A stretch of DNA of 64,000 nt, taken from Echinococcus granulosus (Eukaryota > Platyhelminthes > Cestoda > Cyclophyllidea > Taeniidae). Made by a program: the position numbers and the translations under genes. The stretch lies in NCBI RefSeq assembly GCF_000524195.1, contig NW_020170382.1, positions 2,964,771 through 3,028,770 of the forward strand, given 5' to 3'. The notes beneath the pieces are model-generated. The model was not told where the DNA came from, ran no database searches, and worked only from the letters and a program-made list of their open reading frames with translations. Positions 36,810-49,765 of the stretch are shown here, one piece after another (the first letter of the stretch is position 1; each line of letters begins with the position of its first letter).

Positions 36810-37003
36810 TAAGGGTGGCCCGAATAGGCAGGCGGCTACGTGGCTGAGGTCGTTGTTATCTCTCCGGTACCACTGGATTGGTTGCTCTGAGTGAGGACGC
36901 GGTCAAGCTGGAATTGGGCTCGCATGAGTTGCTGTCCCTACGAACAACCCCGCGTCCACTTGTACCCAAGTTGTAGTGGTTTTGTGCGCACCACAAAACT
37001 ATA
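36810..37003 (+). repeat. GC-rich structured element, possibly tRNA-derived (SINE-like)
   Basis: An abrupt GC-rich island in AT-rich DNA. TGGCTGAGGTCG at 36841-36852 resembles a Pol III A box of the Ser/Leu tRNA type, and GGTCAAGCTGG at 36901-36911 is a B-box-like sequence lacking one T, at suitable spacing. GGACGCGG (36895-36902) and CCGCGTCC (36950-36957) are exact reverse complements, and GTTTTGTG (36979-36986) pairs with CACAAAAC (36992-36999) around a 5-nt loop. Together these suggest a SINE or a structured noncoding RNA. It does not fold into an obvious complete tRNA, and no second copy was spotted in the window. Confidence 0.3.
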
Positions 37004-40000
37004 CCTAACTGTTAAGGATCACCAATACTTGAAAAATTATAATTAATGGCCAAGTGGCACTATAAATTTTTACCAATGGAATATGCAAAAGCTCAGCCGT
37101 TGTGCTAGCAAAAATAATTTCAATAAAATGCTTCGAACCAAGCCAACGAATGATTGACTGCACAAGTTATATGAATTAGATGGATTAGGTTGCATATCTT
37201 CTGAAAAAAAGCCCAGTTTTGGTAGCAAAGCCTGAAATCAAAACAAAAGACAATTTTCTTATGAAGAATTTTGGAGTTCTGACATGTGGTTATTAAATGT
37301 GAACAGTGGCCGCCGAATCGAAAGTGACATCCTCTTAAATTAGTCCCTGATTTCGAAAAGCTTAGGTGTTCAAGTTTCTAATGTTACCGGAAAAAGTACC
37401 ATACAAAAATAATTCTACTCGATAAGTTTGAGTTATAGTAGATGGGATTTCCCAGCTAAAATGATGGGAGAAGCATTTCACGTGTAGGTGCGAAACTTGG
37501 TGTATTCAAAATCGGTTTTAAACAGAGTTAGTAAACGTTTATAATCATGGCTCAAACAGGATAATTAGCCCCCCTCCTTCAGATTTAAACTAATACGAAA
37601 CATTGGGCTTTTTGAATGAAGAAGTTTTTGCAAATTCTATTTTGAGGTATTTGCAAACAGATCAAATAATCTGATCAAACCTACCTTGAGAACGTCTCTA
37701 ACAAGGACAGTTTGGCATTTCTTGCATAGTAATACTACTGAACCGGAATAATTTGAATCCGAGGGGTAAGTGAAGGAATCATTGTGAATAAAACGGCTTG
37801 TACTTGGTATAAAACCTCGTTGAGATGGTAATATTTTAACGGCCACGGACTTTGGATGCTGCCTAAGTTAGGTTAGGGTCATTAAAAATGTCAAGTTGCA
37901 TAGATGAGATCATATCTGAAAAAGGGAACAGTGAAGAATTACCAACTAATCCATCCGAGTTTAGGGTGAAAATAGCACGTTTACTGGTGCTGACTTCAAT
38001 CTGCAAAAAAGAAAAAAAGCGAACGTTGTAGAATCTGGAAACAAAGTTGCCGGAATAGCTTGAAGTGGTCGGTCAGACTAAAACAAGTCACAGCATCACA
38101 GTGCAAACCCATTCAGCATATTTGATAGCAATTCACCACAGCATGGGAAAATACATAAAAGCGCGGGCTCATGTCTGAAGTCGAATATATTCACTTAGAC
38201 ACTGGTGTAACCGCGACACTATTTAACGTTTTTCAGTTGCCACGATTCTTGTTAAGGCCGAGGATGCTCCACTAGACAGGAACTTAGTGTTGGAATACTA
38301 TTTTAAGGAATAGCATAGACTTAAGGGTGATGTTTGCCTCCAAAATGCAAATCGCTTCGATGTTTAAGCTTTACCAGCATGTCATCATTGCGTGAAGTGG
38401 AAGCCGTATCATCAGAAATAGAATTGAGATGAGATTGCTAATGTAGAAGAATAAAGCAGCATAAGTGATTAGCACTGCCTTCTAAGTTTGAGACCTGTGC
38501 TCTTTAGTGGTAACTCTTGTATTTCCTTTAACAGGTGATCATCCTAACTGTAAATTGCCATGGTTTAAAAAGAGTGCCTTTCAAATGTAACTTCCAGCAA
38601 TTCCGGAAAAGTAATGGCACTTCAGAAAGTTGTGATTTTCGAAAATCACTTATACCTGTCGCTCAGTCGTCCCATTTTTGTACGCAGCATTCGACAAGAG
38701 AGAATATGCGAGTGGTTCTAACCCACGTAGGTGGATATTATGCAACTTGGGGTTTAAAGATTGAAGTCTTTTAACAAAGTACGCGCGAGATTTGACCCAA
38801 GGAGGCTGAATTCAGTTATTATGATAGAGGAAGTATCCGTATAGAATTCAGCGAGATTTAGCTGCAGTATGTGAAGATGTTCTCTTTCCAAGGAAAAGTC
38901 ATCCATTTGCAACAAAGTGGTGCATTAACGAGTGGCACGAAGGGCCATCTTCTGAAGAAAAGGTTTCAATGTTTGCACGGGAGATATCATCTTCGTATTT
39001 ACTTTTCATAAGGCCATGCATATGCATCCCATAAACATATAATAAAGGTGACTTCATAAAAATCAAGCGATTCGCACAATTATTTAGTGCTGAATAGGTA
39101 CTGAGATATTTTTCAGGTGTTAATCATTATCCAAACTAGTACACCATTTACTCCTTCACTTCATTACTACAATCTAAGGACAAAGAAGCGCCGAGCATCA
39201 TGATCCTCAAGCGATAAACTATTTCATTTGGCAAGAAAAAATACTTCGTTTTTACCAAACATTTGCTTGAGATGTTCATCATTCATCATTACCGTAAGAA
39301 TTACACAAGTGTATTCGCTTCTGCAAGCGCATATATTAAGTGGTTTCATTGTCGTCTGATTGACATACGATAGTGTTGATATTTCGTACGACTTAATGCT
39401 TACCAGCTTAAATGACGCAGGTAATTATTTTTTGTCACTCACCCACTTTACTAAAAATCAAGAAATATCCTCTAAGTCCCGTTTTAATAAAAGCAGCTTC
39501 TTCTCACCCAATTTTCATTCGCCGATTATTCATTTTTATTTATATAATGCCTTTGATCAAATAAACACCCTTCTGTCATTCTTTTGATTTTTTCTTTCTT
39601 ATAAAATGGTTTTTTTTATGAACCATCCCACTTACCACGGTAGTTACCAATGCGAAGTTACATTTTATGCTTTATTGCACTTCATTAAAGTCATTGTCCA
39701 TGCGGCTTATGTGCTCACATTTTTTTGTATCATTCCACGCTCTGTTTCATTCATCAAGCGTGTAGCTATAATATTTGGGAAAGTAATAACCTTACCTATA
39801 CAATTCATCAATGAAGAATGCGAAAATTCTAGAGCTCACTTGACGTATGCTTCGTAATAATGATAGGTTTAGCCAATTTTATTCGTTTACCACATAAGGC
39901 CGCTTAAGTTTCAAAAAACGACTTTAAGATTATACGAGGTTAAAACGTCTATGGAAACGGCGCCAAAGAACACCACGAAATCGTTTAAGATGAAAGAGGA

Positions 40001-43000
40001 TCGGCCTTCTAAAACAGATCTAGTCACGGATATGTATATAATGCCCTTTTAACACGAAAAGAATTTGGAAGAAAAATTAGGACCTAAGACTGGTTGACAA
40101 TGAAAAAATTCAAACACTGTTGAAAAGAGGCATTTTTTAAAGAATTTATTTTATCATGAGGGCATAGTTGTGGTAGAGAGCATCTCATCAACTGACTACT
40201 GTTGTTTGTTAATGCAAAGTCAATTCCTTTCAAGCTCAGTTAGTCCGAGAGACAGCATCCCCTGCAGGAAAAACTCTTATTACCAACTATTAAGAACCAA
40301 AAGTTGACAGAATGCTGTGTGATGTAGCTGAACGCGTTCCAGTTATTGCAATGAGAAATGTAAAGTGTGATGAGAATGACATTGCAATCTCAGTCGACAA
40401 ACAAAATTCATCATTTTGATTCACCTGAATGATTTTGACCGAAATAACAAAAACAAGCGCCCTGTTTTTAAGTCCAACGGCATTCCAATGGGCTCGGAAC
40501 CCGCTTGTGCCGAACTCGCATTTGTGCGAAAATTTGTTTACCGAGCACACACTTTTTGGAACACTGCCCCGTTGCACCTGCCTGATGAAAAAACGAACAA
40601 AAAAATGGTTGAAAATGCGTTTTAATGATTTAATCTGGCTAATTTTGAAGGTTGAATTATTTCAGAATCTCTATTACATAGGTTTTTATGCCTATGAATA
40701 GTTTAGTTTTAAAAGACAAGTAAAAGATCTTTTTTAGAGTAAAACAAAGCAGTTTTGTCTATGGAATGAAAATATTGCATTCCAACATGTCATTAAAATT
40801 TGTGGTAAGTGTTGATGGCGACGAAGGATTTGCATAGATGAGATGAAGCTTGGCAATGCTACGCACCTTTCTGCTAATCACTGTATTCAGTATATTTAGT
40901 AATGAAGAGTGTATCACATGGATAGCTCTCTGTTCCTAAAATGGAGTGCTGTATTGACGACTGAAACTATCACCTCATTCAAGATATACACACATTCGAT
41001 TGCGGCACCATCATAAAATCCCGATTGTGATAATCGCGCATCCATCCAAAAACTATTTTTGGAGAATAAACAGCTCAACTTCTATCGCAATTTTCGGTCA
41101 ACGCAGATTGGACAACGAGCGATTGGGAGAAAGGCTAGATCGCTTCACTGAAAGTTGGTGTAATTGACTTACATAGACAAGAACAAGTGTATAATAACAT
41201 AATGCACTGCCGTATTTCCTTTTGTACTAGGAAAGGTAGCAAGTACTTTTCCACCAGTGAATAAACAATGGTTGGTGAAGTTGGCCTATTAAATTACAGT
41301 TTATATTTCTCAAGGGTAACATGTTAAAAGATTGGGACGGTGTCAAATTTTTTAGTGCTAACAAAACATGAGGCAGATTGGAAGACAGTCAGTTTATTTA
41401 TCATCTGTAGCTCGTTTACCTTGATGGTTTGTGCGGAAACATTTGTAGTGTCGTGTACCTTTTTCACTGCACAACAGGTTGAATCATCACGCCGATGAGG
41501 CAACTTTTGTTAGGGTGTCTTTGCGGCCTAGGGTTTCGTGTTTGCTAACCACATATTCGGAAAGCACTAACCGAAACCAGACATGGTATCAAGACTTCAG
41601 AAAATAATACAGATGTTTGCTGGGACGTGAACCAACTATTTATTCAAGAAAAATGTTGAATGGTTATTTGAAACATAACATGTTGAGATGCTTTACGAAT
41701 TATTCGTTCCCGTCTACCAAAATACTTTCCTCAGCCTACGCAACTGCGCTTACAATTATTTATATAAAACTACATTTATCAAATTTTACATACCTGGGAC
41801 TGAATTTTCTAAATAACGTTCTTGAAAGAAAGGCGAGCAGATTTCTAGACAACAACCTGTGAAAATGCATTGGACAAGGTCTAATAAAAGCACTTTTTAA
41901 AGTAATGAAATGCTTACTACGGTAACTTTAGAGATGGTTACTTTGTTGCGTAGACGATCTATCAAATTAAAGTGGGTTTGATGGTCAACAATAACTTGAA
42001 ATTTTATGATGGGTAATAAAATGCAACTGTTTTCAAAGCTTGAGAACAAAAGCGAACCTCCGAAGACACCCGAAAATTCCCCTTTCTTATGGCGTGTTTC
42101 TACAAAATTGGATAAATTTTAGAAATCTTGAAGGGTGTAAATTTAGACCTTAGTTGTAAATTGTAAAAAGTTTCAAAAATTGTTGAAGCTTTACTTAACA
42201 AAAACTTAGACCGCTGCACATTGGTAAGATTTCCATGCAGTAAAAATGCCAGGATTTTGTCAAATTGTCGAAAATTCGAAGCAAAATATTTAACTTGTGA
42301 AGCTGACTTGCCCAAAAATAAATCAAGTCTTGGTTGTACGCGCATCTACTTTTTAAAGGATTTCAGAGCAGTCTTGTTTCACTCCTGCAGGAATGCCTCG
42401 ATATTGAGGGTTTCGTCATGCAAGTTAAGGCTCAATCTCTCCTTAGTAATTTTTTTCAACTTTTATACTTGACTTTTCATATTATTTTCGGTTTTTCAAA
42501 ATCAGTCGAACTTATCCCTATTAAAGTCACTTGTTGCCAAATTGTGGGTCACCGCCCCACTGTGTGTACCTGAAACCTTTGACATAATAGAGACCTCCTT
42601 TCCCACTTTTTTTCATGGCATTTTTTTAAGAGTACCGTTGATGAAAAGTTGTCCTCTCACTGTTTGGACATCCTCCCGGAATTATCAGTAGAAGGTTTCA
42701 AAGTTTCATGCTTGCGAAAAGTTGAAATCGAAGTAGGGTCAAGAATTTCTATCAAGCATTCGAATTCTGACATCTTCCACCTTTATTTAAGATTTGAACT
42801 ACCTTTAGTTATTTTAATTAGGAAATTTTATTTTGTGAGACAGTTTACCTTGCAATATCATTGCGTATGGCTCAGCTTGCACTCGTAGAAACCCAACTAG
42901 TAGGCAAATCAAGATTAATTTTGTTACGAAGTTCCACAATTTATAACATGAAATTGCACTATAGAAAGCAGTGTTTTCAATGTCAACAGATCCACCGGAA

Positions 43001-43139
43001 TTCACAGCTTTGAAGCACTGAATTTTACTTAAGCACCTACGTTAAAAGTGATTCTTAGACCGTCAAAGCGTGCATTCCGTTTGTACATCCAATTTCACAA
43101 ATGGCTCATTTTAAAAACCATCTTCACTGGGGCCATAAA
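37004..43139. other. Gene-poor intergenic stretch
   Basis: About 6.1 kb of AT-rich sequence. Open frames at 38535-38774, 39360-39587, 39606-39857, 40290-40701 (both strands), 41617-41862 and 42100-42888 are short, overlap one another on opposite strands and have no domain that I recognise. A 12-bp palindrome ATGCATATGCAT occurs near 39016. No RNA gene was recognised. Confidence 0.4.
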
Positions 43140-43370
43140 GTAATCACCCGACGTCATTTACACACAGAGGCGGAGGAGGGACTACTACTGTGTGCGCTCC
43201 TAAAGATGCAGCAAGCAATAGGCCTGACACGAGGCAGTAGTGCTGTTGCCCTTTTAGCGTCGGCGTGAGTTACCAAATTCACAACATTTTAACGCTCGTG
43301 AGGCAACCCCTCCAACCTCGAGAGTGAACAGCTCCGCAGTGGCTTCATGACCGGATTCTACAAGCTATAT
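43140..43370. repeat. GC-rich block, possible old repeat
   Basis: This interval is clearly GC-richer than both flanks and has no long open frame. The composition change and lack of coding potential suggest an old dispersed repeat, but no ends, internal promoter or second copy could be identified by eye. Confidence 0.2.
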
Positions 43371-46300
43371 TTTCGTCTGTCTTTTTTCTAAAACACCGAT
43401 TTTTAATTTTTTGCTTCCATTTATTGGGCGATTTCGCGTATTCAAAGTAAAATTTTGTTTTATGCAAGAGTGGCTACAAATTAAGAAATAGAAATTACAG
43501 GTTTTCAGGTATCATTTGCCTTCTACAGCATGCGTTACTCTATTTCTTATCTACCAATTTAAATATTCGGGCGAAAGCCGTGACTTGCTGATGACATTCC
43601 GAGTTTTGGTGAGCAATTGACATTGGCCTTTTGCTGGAGTTCCACTGGGTTCTGTGACATTTCTGCTTGGACTTTCAGTCTAATGTCGCCACTTTTCCAA
43701 GAAACGAATGGCTTTCAATGGGATTCGGTTGATTTAAAAGTAATCTCATGTCCGATACAATTCCCAATTGCTGAATAACAAAGTGGCATGAATCTACTAA
43801 GGTTAGTCACGATTCAGTAATACTCTTGACACTTTACTATGCGAATTAGAAAACAAGTAACGGAAGGCAACGGAAGCGGTCAGCTAGGATTGACCTTCAA
43901 ACATATTTTAGTAGATATCAAATCGTCTAAAAACCATCAAAACACATGCTCTTTTGGGGATGAATAAACTCACGGAATTCAATTTTGCACTGCATGACAT
44001 TTCGGAAGTCCATAAAAAGTAATTTTGGATTTTAATTAGAAACTAATTCAAGGCACCTGAAATAAAGATTTTATTAGGCACTATCTCAAAAGTCATTTGA
44101 TATTCAAAATTATTACTTATTATTCACTTTAATTTAGATATATTTTAATAAATTAAATCTAGCCAGCTCTATGTTAATCCGTTTTTGATGCAGAAGTGAT
44201 TTGAAAATACATTCGGCGTAAACTGTAAAGAGTCTAAAATGGGATATTTAGGTGCCTTCATTAGAATGCACAGAAACACAGTAATATTAAATTAAACGAG
44301 CCACAAATATTCAACTGAACACAAGAGCGCTCCGCGAAGGAGGAGCAGATGGGAGTGCGAATCGCCACCGAGTTAGACCCATTCATAAATCACCATAGAT
44401 TCACTCTTATCTGAAGAACAAGTTCAAGCGCTAATTGCACTTCGAGGGACGATATCACCTTTTTCCGATGGCATCATGTCACCCATCACCAATACGGGCT
44501 TCATAGTGATGCCTGTGATGACGAAGTACTTAAAAATGCATTTTTTGTAAACCAGACTCAACGACTAGGGGGAACCTTTATAAGGAATCCTCAAGTATCC
44601 TGATTCCCATGCATCATTCTTTAAAAATACCAAAGTACGTAACTTGATGACTGTATCAATTGCCCGGTTTTTGATTCTGCTCTGCATTTGCGGAGTCGTT
44701 TTTAACATTCAAGTGACGCCTCATATACGTTATTTATTTGTTTCAGTGACTACTGAAAACAACCAATCTGTGGAATCACTGTTCGCATCTTAAATAAATG
44801 AAAATTCTACGTACCGACAACCACAATATTATCTGAACTGGAATGAAACTTGTATTCAATTCTAGTACGATCACATGTTTGGGTGTAAAGGCAACGATTT
44901 TGTGCCTTAGCTCTGGTTAAATTCATTATGGATCAATCAAAACGTATTTATGGTTGCCTAGAGAGGAGAAATTATCAATAAAAAGCCTCCCACCATCCAG
45001 GCAACATATAATTGTAGCACCCTTAATCTGGGTAGAAATCGTAATAGGCCAAAGAAGTAGGGAATATTCATTACTAACATACAGAAGAGCTGCGCGGCCA
45101 CTAGTATGGTCCAAAAGCCATGCCCCAGTGCGGGAACACAACTGCCAGAGATTGAAGTACCCGTGTAGTTAAATACGGTTGAAGAAAGTGGCAAATCACT
45201 ACATTTGTACCCTTTTAAATGGAGTTCGTAGTTTTTTCATCCTAATATTGCAAGCAAATATGTGAAGGTAAAGTGGCTGGATATCAATCTAATGATGTCA
45301 CCACTGGCAAGTAACTGACTGGTAACTCAATGTAAATAGTGTATATTCAAATAAAATTCAATGCGTTTCTTCTTTTGACTTTACTTTTAGGAAGATGAAG
45401 GTTTGTTTACTTTTTGGAAAAAAAAGCATGATTGCAGATAAACCCGAGCGACATACGCCTCCTTAACCGTACTGAACTTGATTGTAAAGACCGGCTCCAA
45501 GTCAAATGCTAGGAAGTCTACATAGTGAATGAGCTAGTTCAATACCCAATTCGACATCCTGACAAATGATGTCACAAATTTAAACGCCATGATAATTCAG
45601 TCCAGTTAGGACGGAACTTCATAAATTTGTAAAGAATGTTCAGCATCTGTTTAGTAAAATTCGAGAGCAAACCCTAATTGCTGTTTTATGGGCAACCTGA
45701 CAGGCAAACAAATGCAATCTGTTCTACTAATAATGCAGAACTGTTTCATGTTTCAAAAACAGTAAAAAAGAGCCGTAAAAGTTTGCAAGCTTAATCTCGC
45801 GGACAATTAATTATCACTATTACGTCGTTTGACACTACATTTCAAAATTGTTGCATCCGCCACGTTAGTAAGCTAAACAAAACAATTCTTAATGCAAATT
45901 ATTCGGCAAATTTAGTTGTAATGTTTATAAGCCTAAGCCTTTTATTGCACATAGAAGAACTTTACTTCGTTTCACAGTTAGGCTCAAGAATTGAGAATAT
46001 TGTACTCAGGACGAGCAAAAATAGGGATTTTAAACTACTCTCAAAGAATATGATACGGAGGCTCTCGTAATAGGCAGCATTTACAAATGCATAAATGCTA
46101 CTGCTTGGCTTAAAAAATCACAAGTCACGCCGTTTTTCGTCATTCCTTCTTTGACACCAAAAGACCGCCACTTTCCTCGGGTTACCGTGGTGGTAGGCAT
46201 TTTATCACCTATGATGAGTAGTACAATGAAATGCTAACTACAAGCCCCCATCCTTTTGATGAAACACCTGATATCTTTGCGGTGATGAACCGTCAGATGA

Positions 46301-47650
46301 AAGTGGGATTAAAGGGAGACAGTGGATACCAAAAGTGAAGTCAAATTCCTGGAATAAGAATGAAACAGATAAGGTCGGAATCGGCAATGAATAACCCTTG
46401 GTTTCCAACATATCATTATTTTATCATGAAATCAAATGGCAGGATTCACCGGCCATGGGTAACGATTACCGTCATGTACAAACCAGTCCACTTTTTACTA
46501 GCTGGAGCTTTTCTAAAAAGTCTACCACCTAAGTGTAATGCATTCCATTACTCCAGTAAATAGTTCTAGTTTTCCTAAGCAAAAGCCCCAAGCATGGAAA
46601 ATTCCCATTTTAACAAACTTGGGTGATGAATTACGACTCCAAGAATAACTAACTATGGTAAATAGTCGAAATACAGTTCTTAATCATTTTCAAAAAACCC
46701 TGCTGCCTACGTAGTTCCATTAAAAATTAGATACAGCACCCAGCGCGTCGCCATTCATTACATACCTGGAGAAGCATGAAAAGAAAATGAAAACAGACCT
46801 CTCTGGACACGGCCATGGGCGTAATCTCGTAGAACTGTCAACTGTTGTCCCCGGTGAGCAAATGGCATCATATTCAAGGGCATACCAGCCTGAGAAACTG
46901 TTTGGCTCACTACTATTATATGCACATATGCATTCAATCTGCTGTTATACCCACATTCAAACATAGAACGATTTTGCGCACAGAATGGCCAGTTCATTAC
47001 TAATATTTGGGCAATCATTGGTAAAGTTTCAAAATGAAACTTCTCCCTTCAAAGTACTGACTATGGGGTTTCCACAAAATTATCCTCTCGCGAGCCGTAG
47101 TAGAAACCGTCAACACTTTGAGCGACCCTGTAGTCAATTTGAAGTCGAAAAAACCCATTTTACATTCATCACGGACAATTACATCAACATTCTACTGCAA
47201 ATTGACAACGTCCGATCCAGCACGGTTACTAATGCGAATACCAATGCTAGTGAATAAACAAAGGCGGGTGCACTAAGATGCAAAAAAACTAAAGGTCTAT
47301 TGAGTTTTCATCGACAAATAAATTCTTCAAAGCTCCCAAAGAAAGTTTAAACGCTAAAGATTCACAGAAAAATTGAGATAAAAAAGTACAAAACGTAGTA
47401 ATATCTGAAAGGCAGTGTTTGGAAAATGCGACTCGCGTATTTAAAACAAAGAATCGAAACAAAATCTTTACAATTTAAGCCTCTTCTTCATTTTTTGCCA
47501 AAACGTCACATATCCTTGGTTAAAAGTTAGTCGTAATTTTCTCTAACGAAACTTTATGCTTTCTCAAATCCCACTCATAAAAAACAGAAACAAAGTAAAC
47601 ATCGTTTACCTAATAAAACAAATTTTGACACAGAAACAGGCTTTCTGCCA
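43371..47650. other. Intergenic / 3' region of the zinc-finger gene
   Basis: AT-rich. A cluster of overlapping open frames at 44926-45194 includes a hydrophobic minus-strand one (44958-45194), but it lacks family resemblance and conserved splice context. The minus-strand frame at 46758-47018 could lie within a long 3' UTR of the zinc-finger gene. No canonical AATAAA was found on the minus strand within about 650 nt after its stop codon. Confidence 0.35.
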
Positions 47651-48493
47651 TCACATGCTGTCTGCAACTTCCTGTTGTTCGAAACCCGAATAGTCTTCAT
47701 GGACAATTCCAGCAGCACCAGCAGCAGGGGTGCAAGAGGAGGCGGAGGAGCAAGATACACTCCAGAAGGGGTGGAAGGTGGTGGAAACATTAACACCAAC
47801 GCTGGTACTGGTAGTATTTGTCTCCTCAAAAGCACTAGTTACGATAGGCACAAGGGAGAGACAGTCGGAAGGCGGCAAGGTGTGCAGTTCCTCACCCCCT
47901 CCTCCTCCACCCCCTCCACCACCGCCACTACCGTCAGCCCCACCTCCACCGATGAGATAGCCAACGGAAAAGTTGCTGCCACCAACACCGACACCGCCCG
48001 TGCCTTCCACATCCTCTTCAGCTCCGACCACCTCACAAGTCAGGAAATCGCAAATGAGGTCGTCTGCGGGCACCGCGCTGGCTGTACCAAGATCATCGAC
48101 ATCTTCGTCAGAGCGCCAAAGATGAGTGGTAGATGGGTGAGATGCCACTCCTGCCACCGCTGTTGACGGTGCTTGGGGTGGGGGCAGAGGAGGTGGGACA
48201 GTATGGTCGTCAAGTTGTGTGGAAGGGGAGGTGGGGGGAAGGAAAGAGGAGAAAAAGTCGCTGACGCAGGGTAGCACGGTGTCTCCGCGTGGGGCGGCAA
48301 GAGTGTGCGAGGGTGGTGGAGGCGGTGGTTGCGGCGGCGGTGGAGGGTGATGCATGACGAGACTCGCCTCGGTGATAGTGGCAGGAGAGGTTGTGGCTGG
48401 GATCCACCCCACCTCTGTCTCGAAGGCGACTACATAGACAGGCTCTAGCCCACTCGTGGTGTTCACTGAAGTGCAAAGTTGATCGCCCGTCGT
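47651..48493 (-). CDS. C2H2 zinc-finger protein, last visible exon (Pro/Gly-rich acidic tail, 280 residues)
   Basis: This is the carboxyl tail of the zinc-finger protein. It begins TTGDQLCTSVN after the acceptor TTTTTTTAG (ending 48494, phase 0) and ends at TGA 47653-47651. It contains no further fingers. Features in order: a hydrophobic start (YVVAF), two proline runs around PPPPPQPPPPPP, a Ser/Pro/Thr-rich part, an acidic SDEDVDD patch, a Gly-rich stretch with 11 consecutive Gly, and a final acidic FEQQEVADSM. Such tails often recruit co-regulators, but no defined domain is visible. It is joined to the previous exon by phase agreement and position; the opposite-strand open frame here is a composition shadow. 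An unrecognised later exon is possible, since no poly(A) signal was placed. Confidence 0.75.
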   Translation of the reverse strand, partial: TTGDQLCTSVNTTSGLEPVYVVAFETEVGWIPATTSPATITEASLVMHHPPPPPQPPPPPPSHTLAAPRGDTVLPCVSDFFSSFLPPTSPSTQLDDHTVPPPLPPPQAPSTAVAGVASHPSTTHLWRSDEDVDDLGTASAVPADDLICDFLTCEVVGAEEDVEGTGGVGVGGSNFSVGYLIGGGGADGSGGGGGGGGGGGEELHTLPPSDCLSLVPIVTSAFEETNTTSTSVGVNVSTTFHPFWSVSCSSASSCTPAAGAAGIVHEDYSGFEQQEVADSM

Positions 48494-49465
48494 CTAAAAA
48501 AACACAGCTAAAATAAGTTAACAACGCTCTATTTAATGGGGCTGTCAAGATCGCCCACTTTTCAATAAGTTAATATTAATCAAGGATGCATGTCTGATAA
48601 GGTGAAAATAATCTTTTGCAAAAAAACCACATGCAGCATCACCAGTGCCAGTGACGCTTTAAAAAGTTCGCCGAACGGGGGAAATGTTACCGTACACACC
48701 GCCGTTTGAAGATGCAGAAGTTATTTACTTTTAATTCAGGGACGATGTTTCGTAAAGCTGTATTTTTAAAAAAAAAATACATCAGAAGCTGATGAACCTT
48801 CAAACCTTCAATATAAATATTGTCACAAGCAAACAGATAAAAAGCAGTTTAAATACCTTGTAGCGATCCTAAAGGTGGCAGAAAGTTTTTGTAGAGGAAG
48901 TTAACCTTTAAAATACCTCCTGTCCAATAAATGGTTACATTCCAAACCAAGGGAGGGGAACGGTTACTTTTGCTACGATAACAACTTCTCGCATTAGCTT
49001 CGCTTATTAGTAGCAATAACTATTTATGGAAAATTGGCCACTAAAAATCCCATGTCTGTAAGATATACATGAAATTACCAAACATTTCAGTCCAGCACAG
49101 AAATTACATACCGCTTCTTTTAAAGGTTGTTCCATTCAGCACTTTGAAAAGTCTCTTTTTAACAAGTGGACAGACCAACATAAGACTATTAAGACCTCGG
49201 TGGTCGAGATAACCGTTTGGGTACGGCAAGTAGTGAACAAAAATAGCAAAAGGCGGTCAAATCAAAAAAGAAACTAACCATAAAGTTAAATTCGTACTCC
49301 ACTGGTTCCTGAGATTATCAATCACAACTTGAAAGCAACGGCATTTATAAACCTCAACTTTCGAGCTGGCTAATAATGCTGTGAAAACAGTTTCGGTGAT
49401 GGAATTGACTTATTCTTTTATAGTTTTTCTCAAAAGCACTAAAAAGCAATCCCCAGAGGACTCAC
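48494..49465 (-). other. Zinc-finger gene intron (972 nt)
   Basis: This runs from donor TCT|GTGAGT at 49465 to acceptor TTTTTTTAG ending at 48494, phase 0 on both sides. The content is AT-rich; nothing else was recognised. Confidence 0.65.
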
Positions 49466-49765
49466 AGAATGCACACGAGCAGCCTCGTAGTCCCACAGCG
49501 GTTCCGCCACAGATGTCGATGCCGCTGGCAGTGACTGCTGATCTTGCTCATGCTGATGCTGGAGAACAGCTTTCCTTGACTGCTGCTTCTGCCGGGTGGT
49601 CTTCTGCGGTCTGCCGCGTCCGCGTCGATTGCCGCCGGTGGCGGAGTGAACGGAGTCCTTGTGACGCTTGAGGTTGCTCATACGATTGAAGGAAGCGTCG
49701 CATTGATTGCATAGGAAGGAGATGTTCGTATGCGTCTTCTGGTGCCGACTCAAAGTCCCCGGAGT
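49466..49765 (-). CDS. C2H2 zinc-finger protein, third visible exon (fingers 4-5, AT-hook-like motif)
   Basis: Encodes 100 residues. The first part, TPGTLSRHQKTH, completes finger 4 (its two Cys are in the previous exon). Finger 5 follows as FLCNQCDASF...LKRHKDSVH with Cys 136/139 and His 152/157 (numbering from the first visible residue). Directly after is GGNRRGRGRPQK, whose RGRP core is that of an AT-hook, a minor-groove DNA-binding motif, then a Gln/Arg-rich linker. The acceptor is CATCTAG (ending 49766, phase 0) and the donor is TCT|GTGAGT (phase 0). The protein is presumably a nuclear DNA-binding regulator; its targets cannot be inferred. Confidence 0.88.

Noticed and set aside
44958..45194. 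Hydrophobic 78-codon minus-strand frame that could be a membrane segment
   Set aside because: Other frames on both strands are equally open here, there is no conserved family motif and no convincing splice context.
47675..48166. 163-codon plus-strand open frame opposite the last zinc-finger exon
   Set aside because: It is the antisense shadow of a GC-rich, low-complexity coding exon; it has no domain and the minus-strand exon fits the zinc-finger gene by phase.
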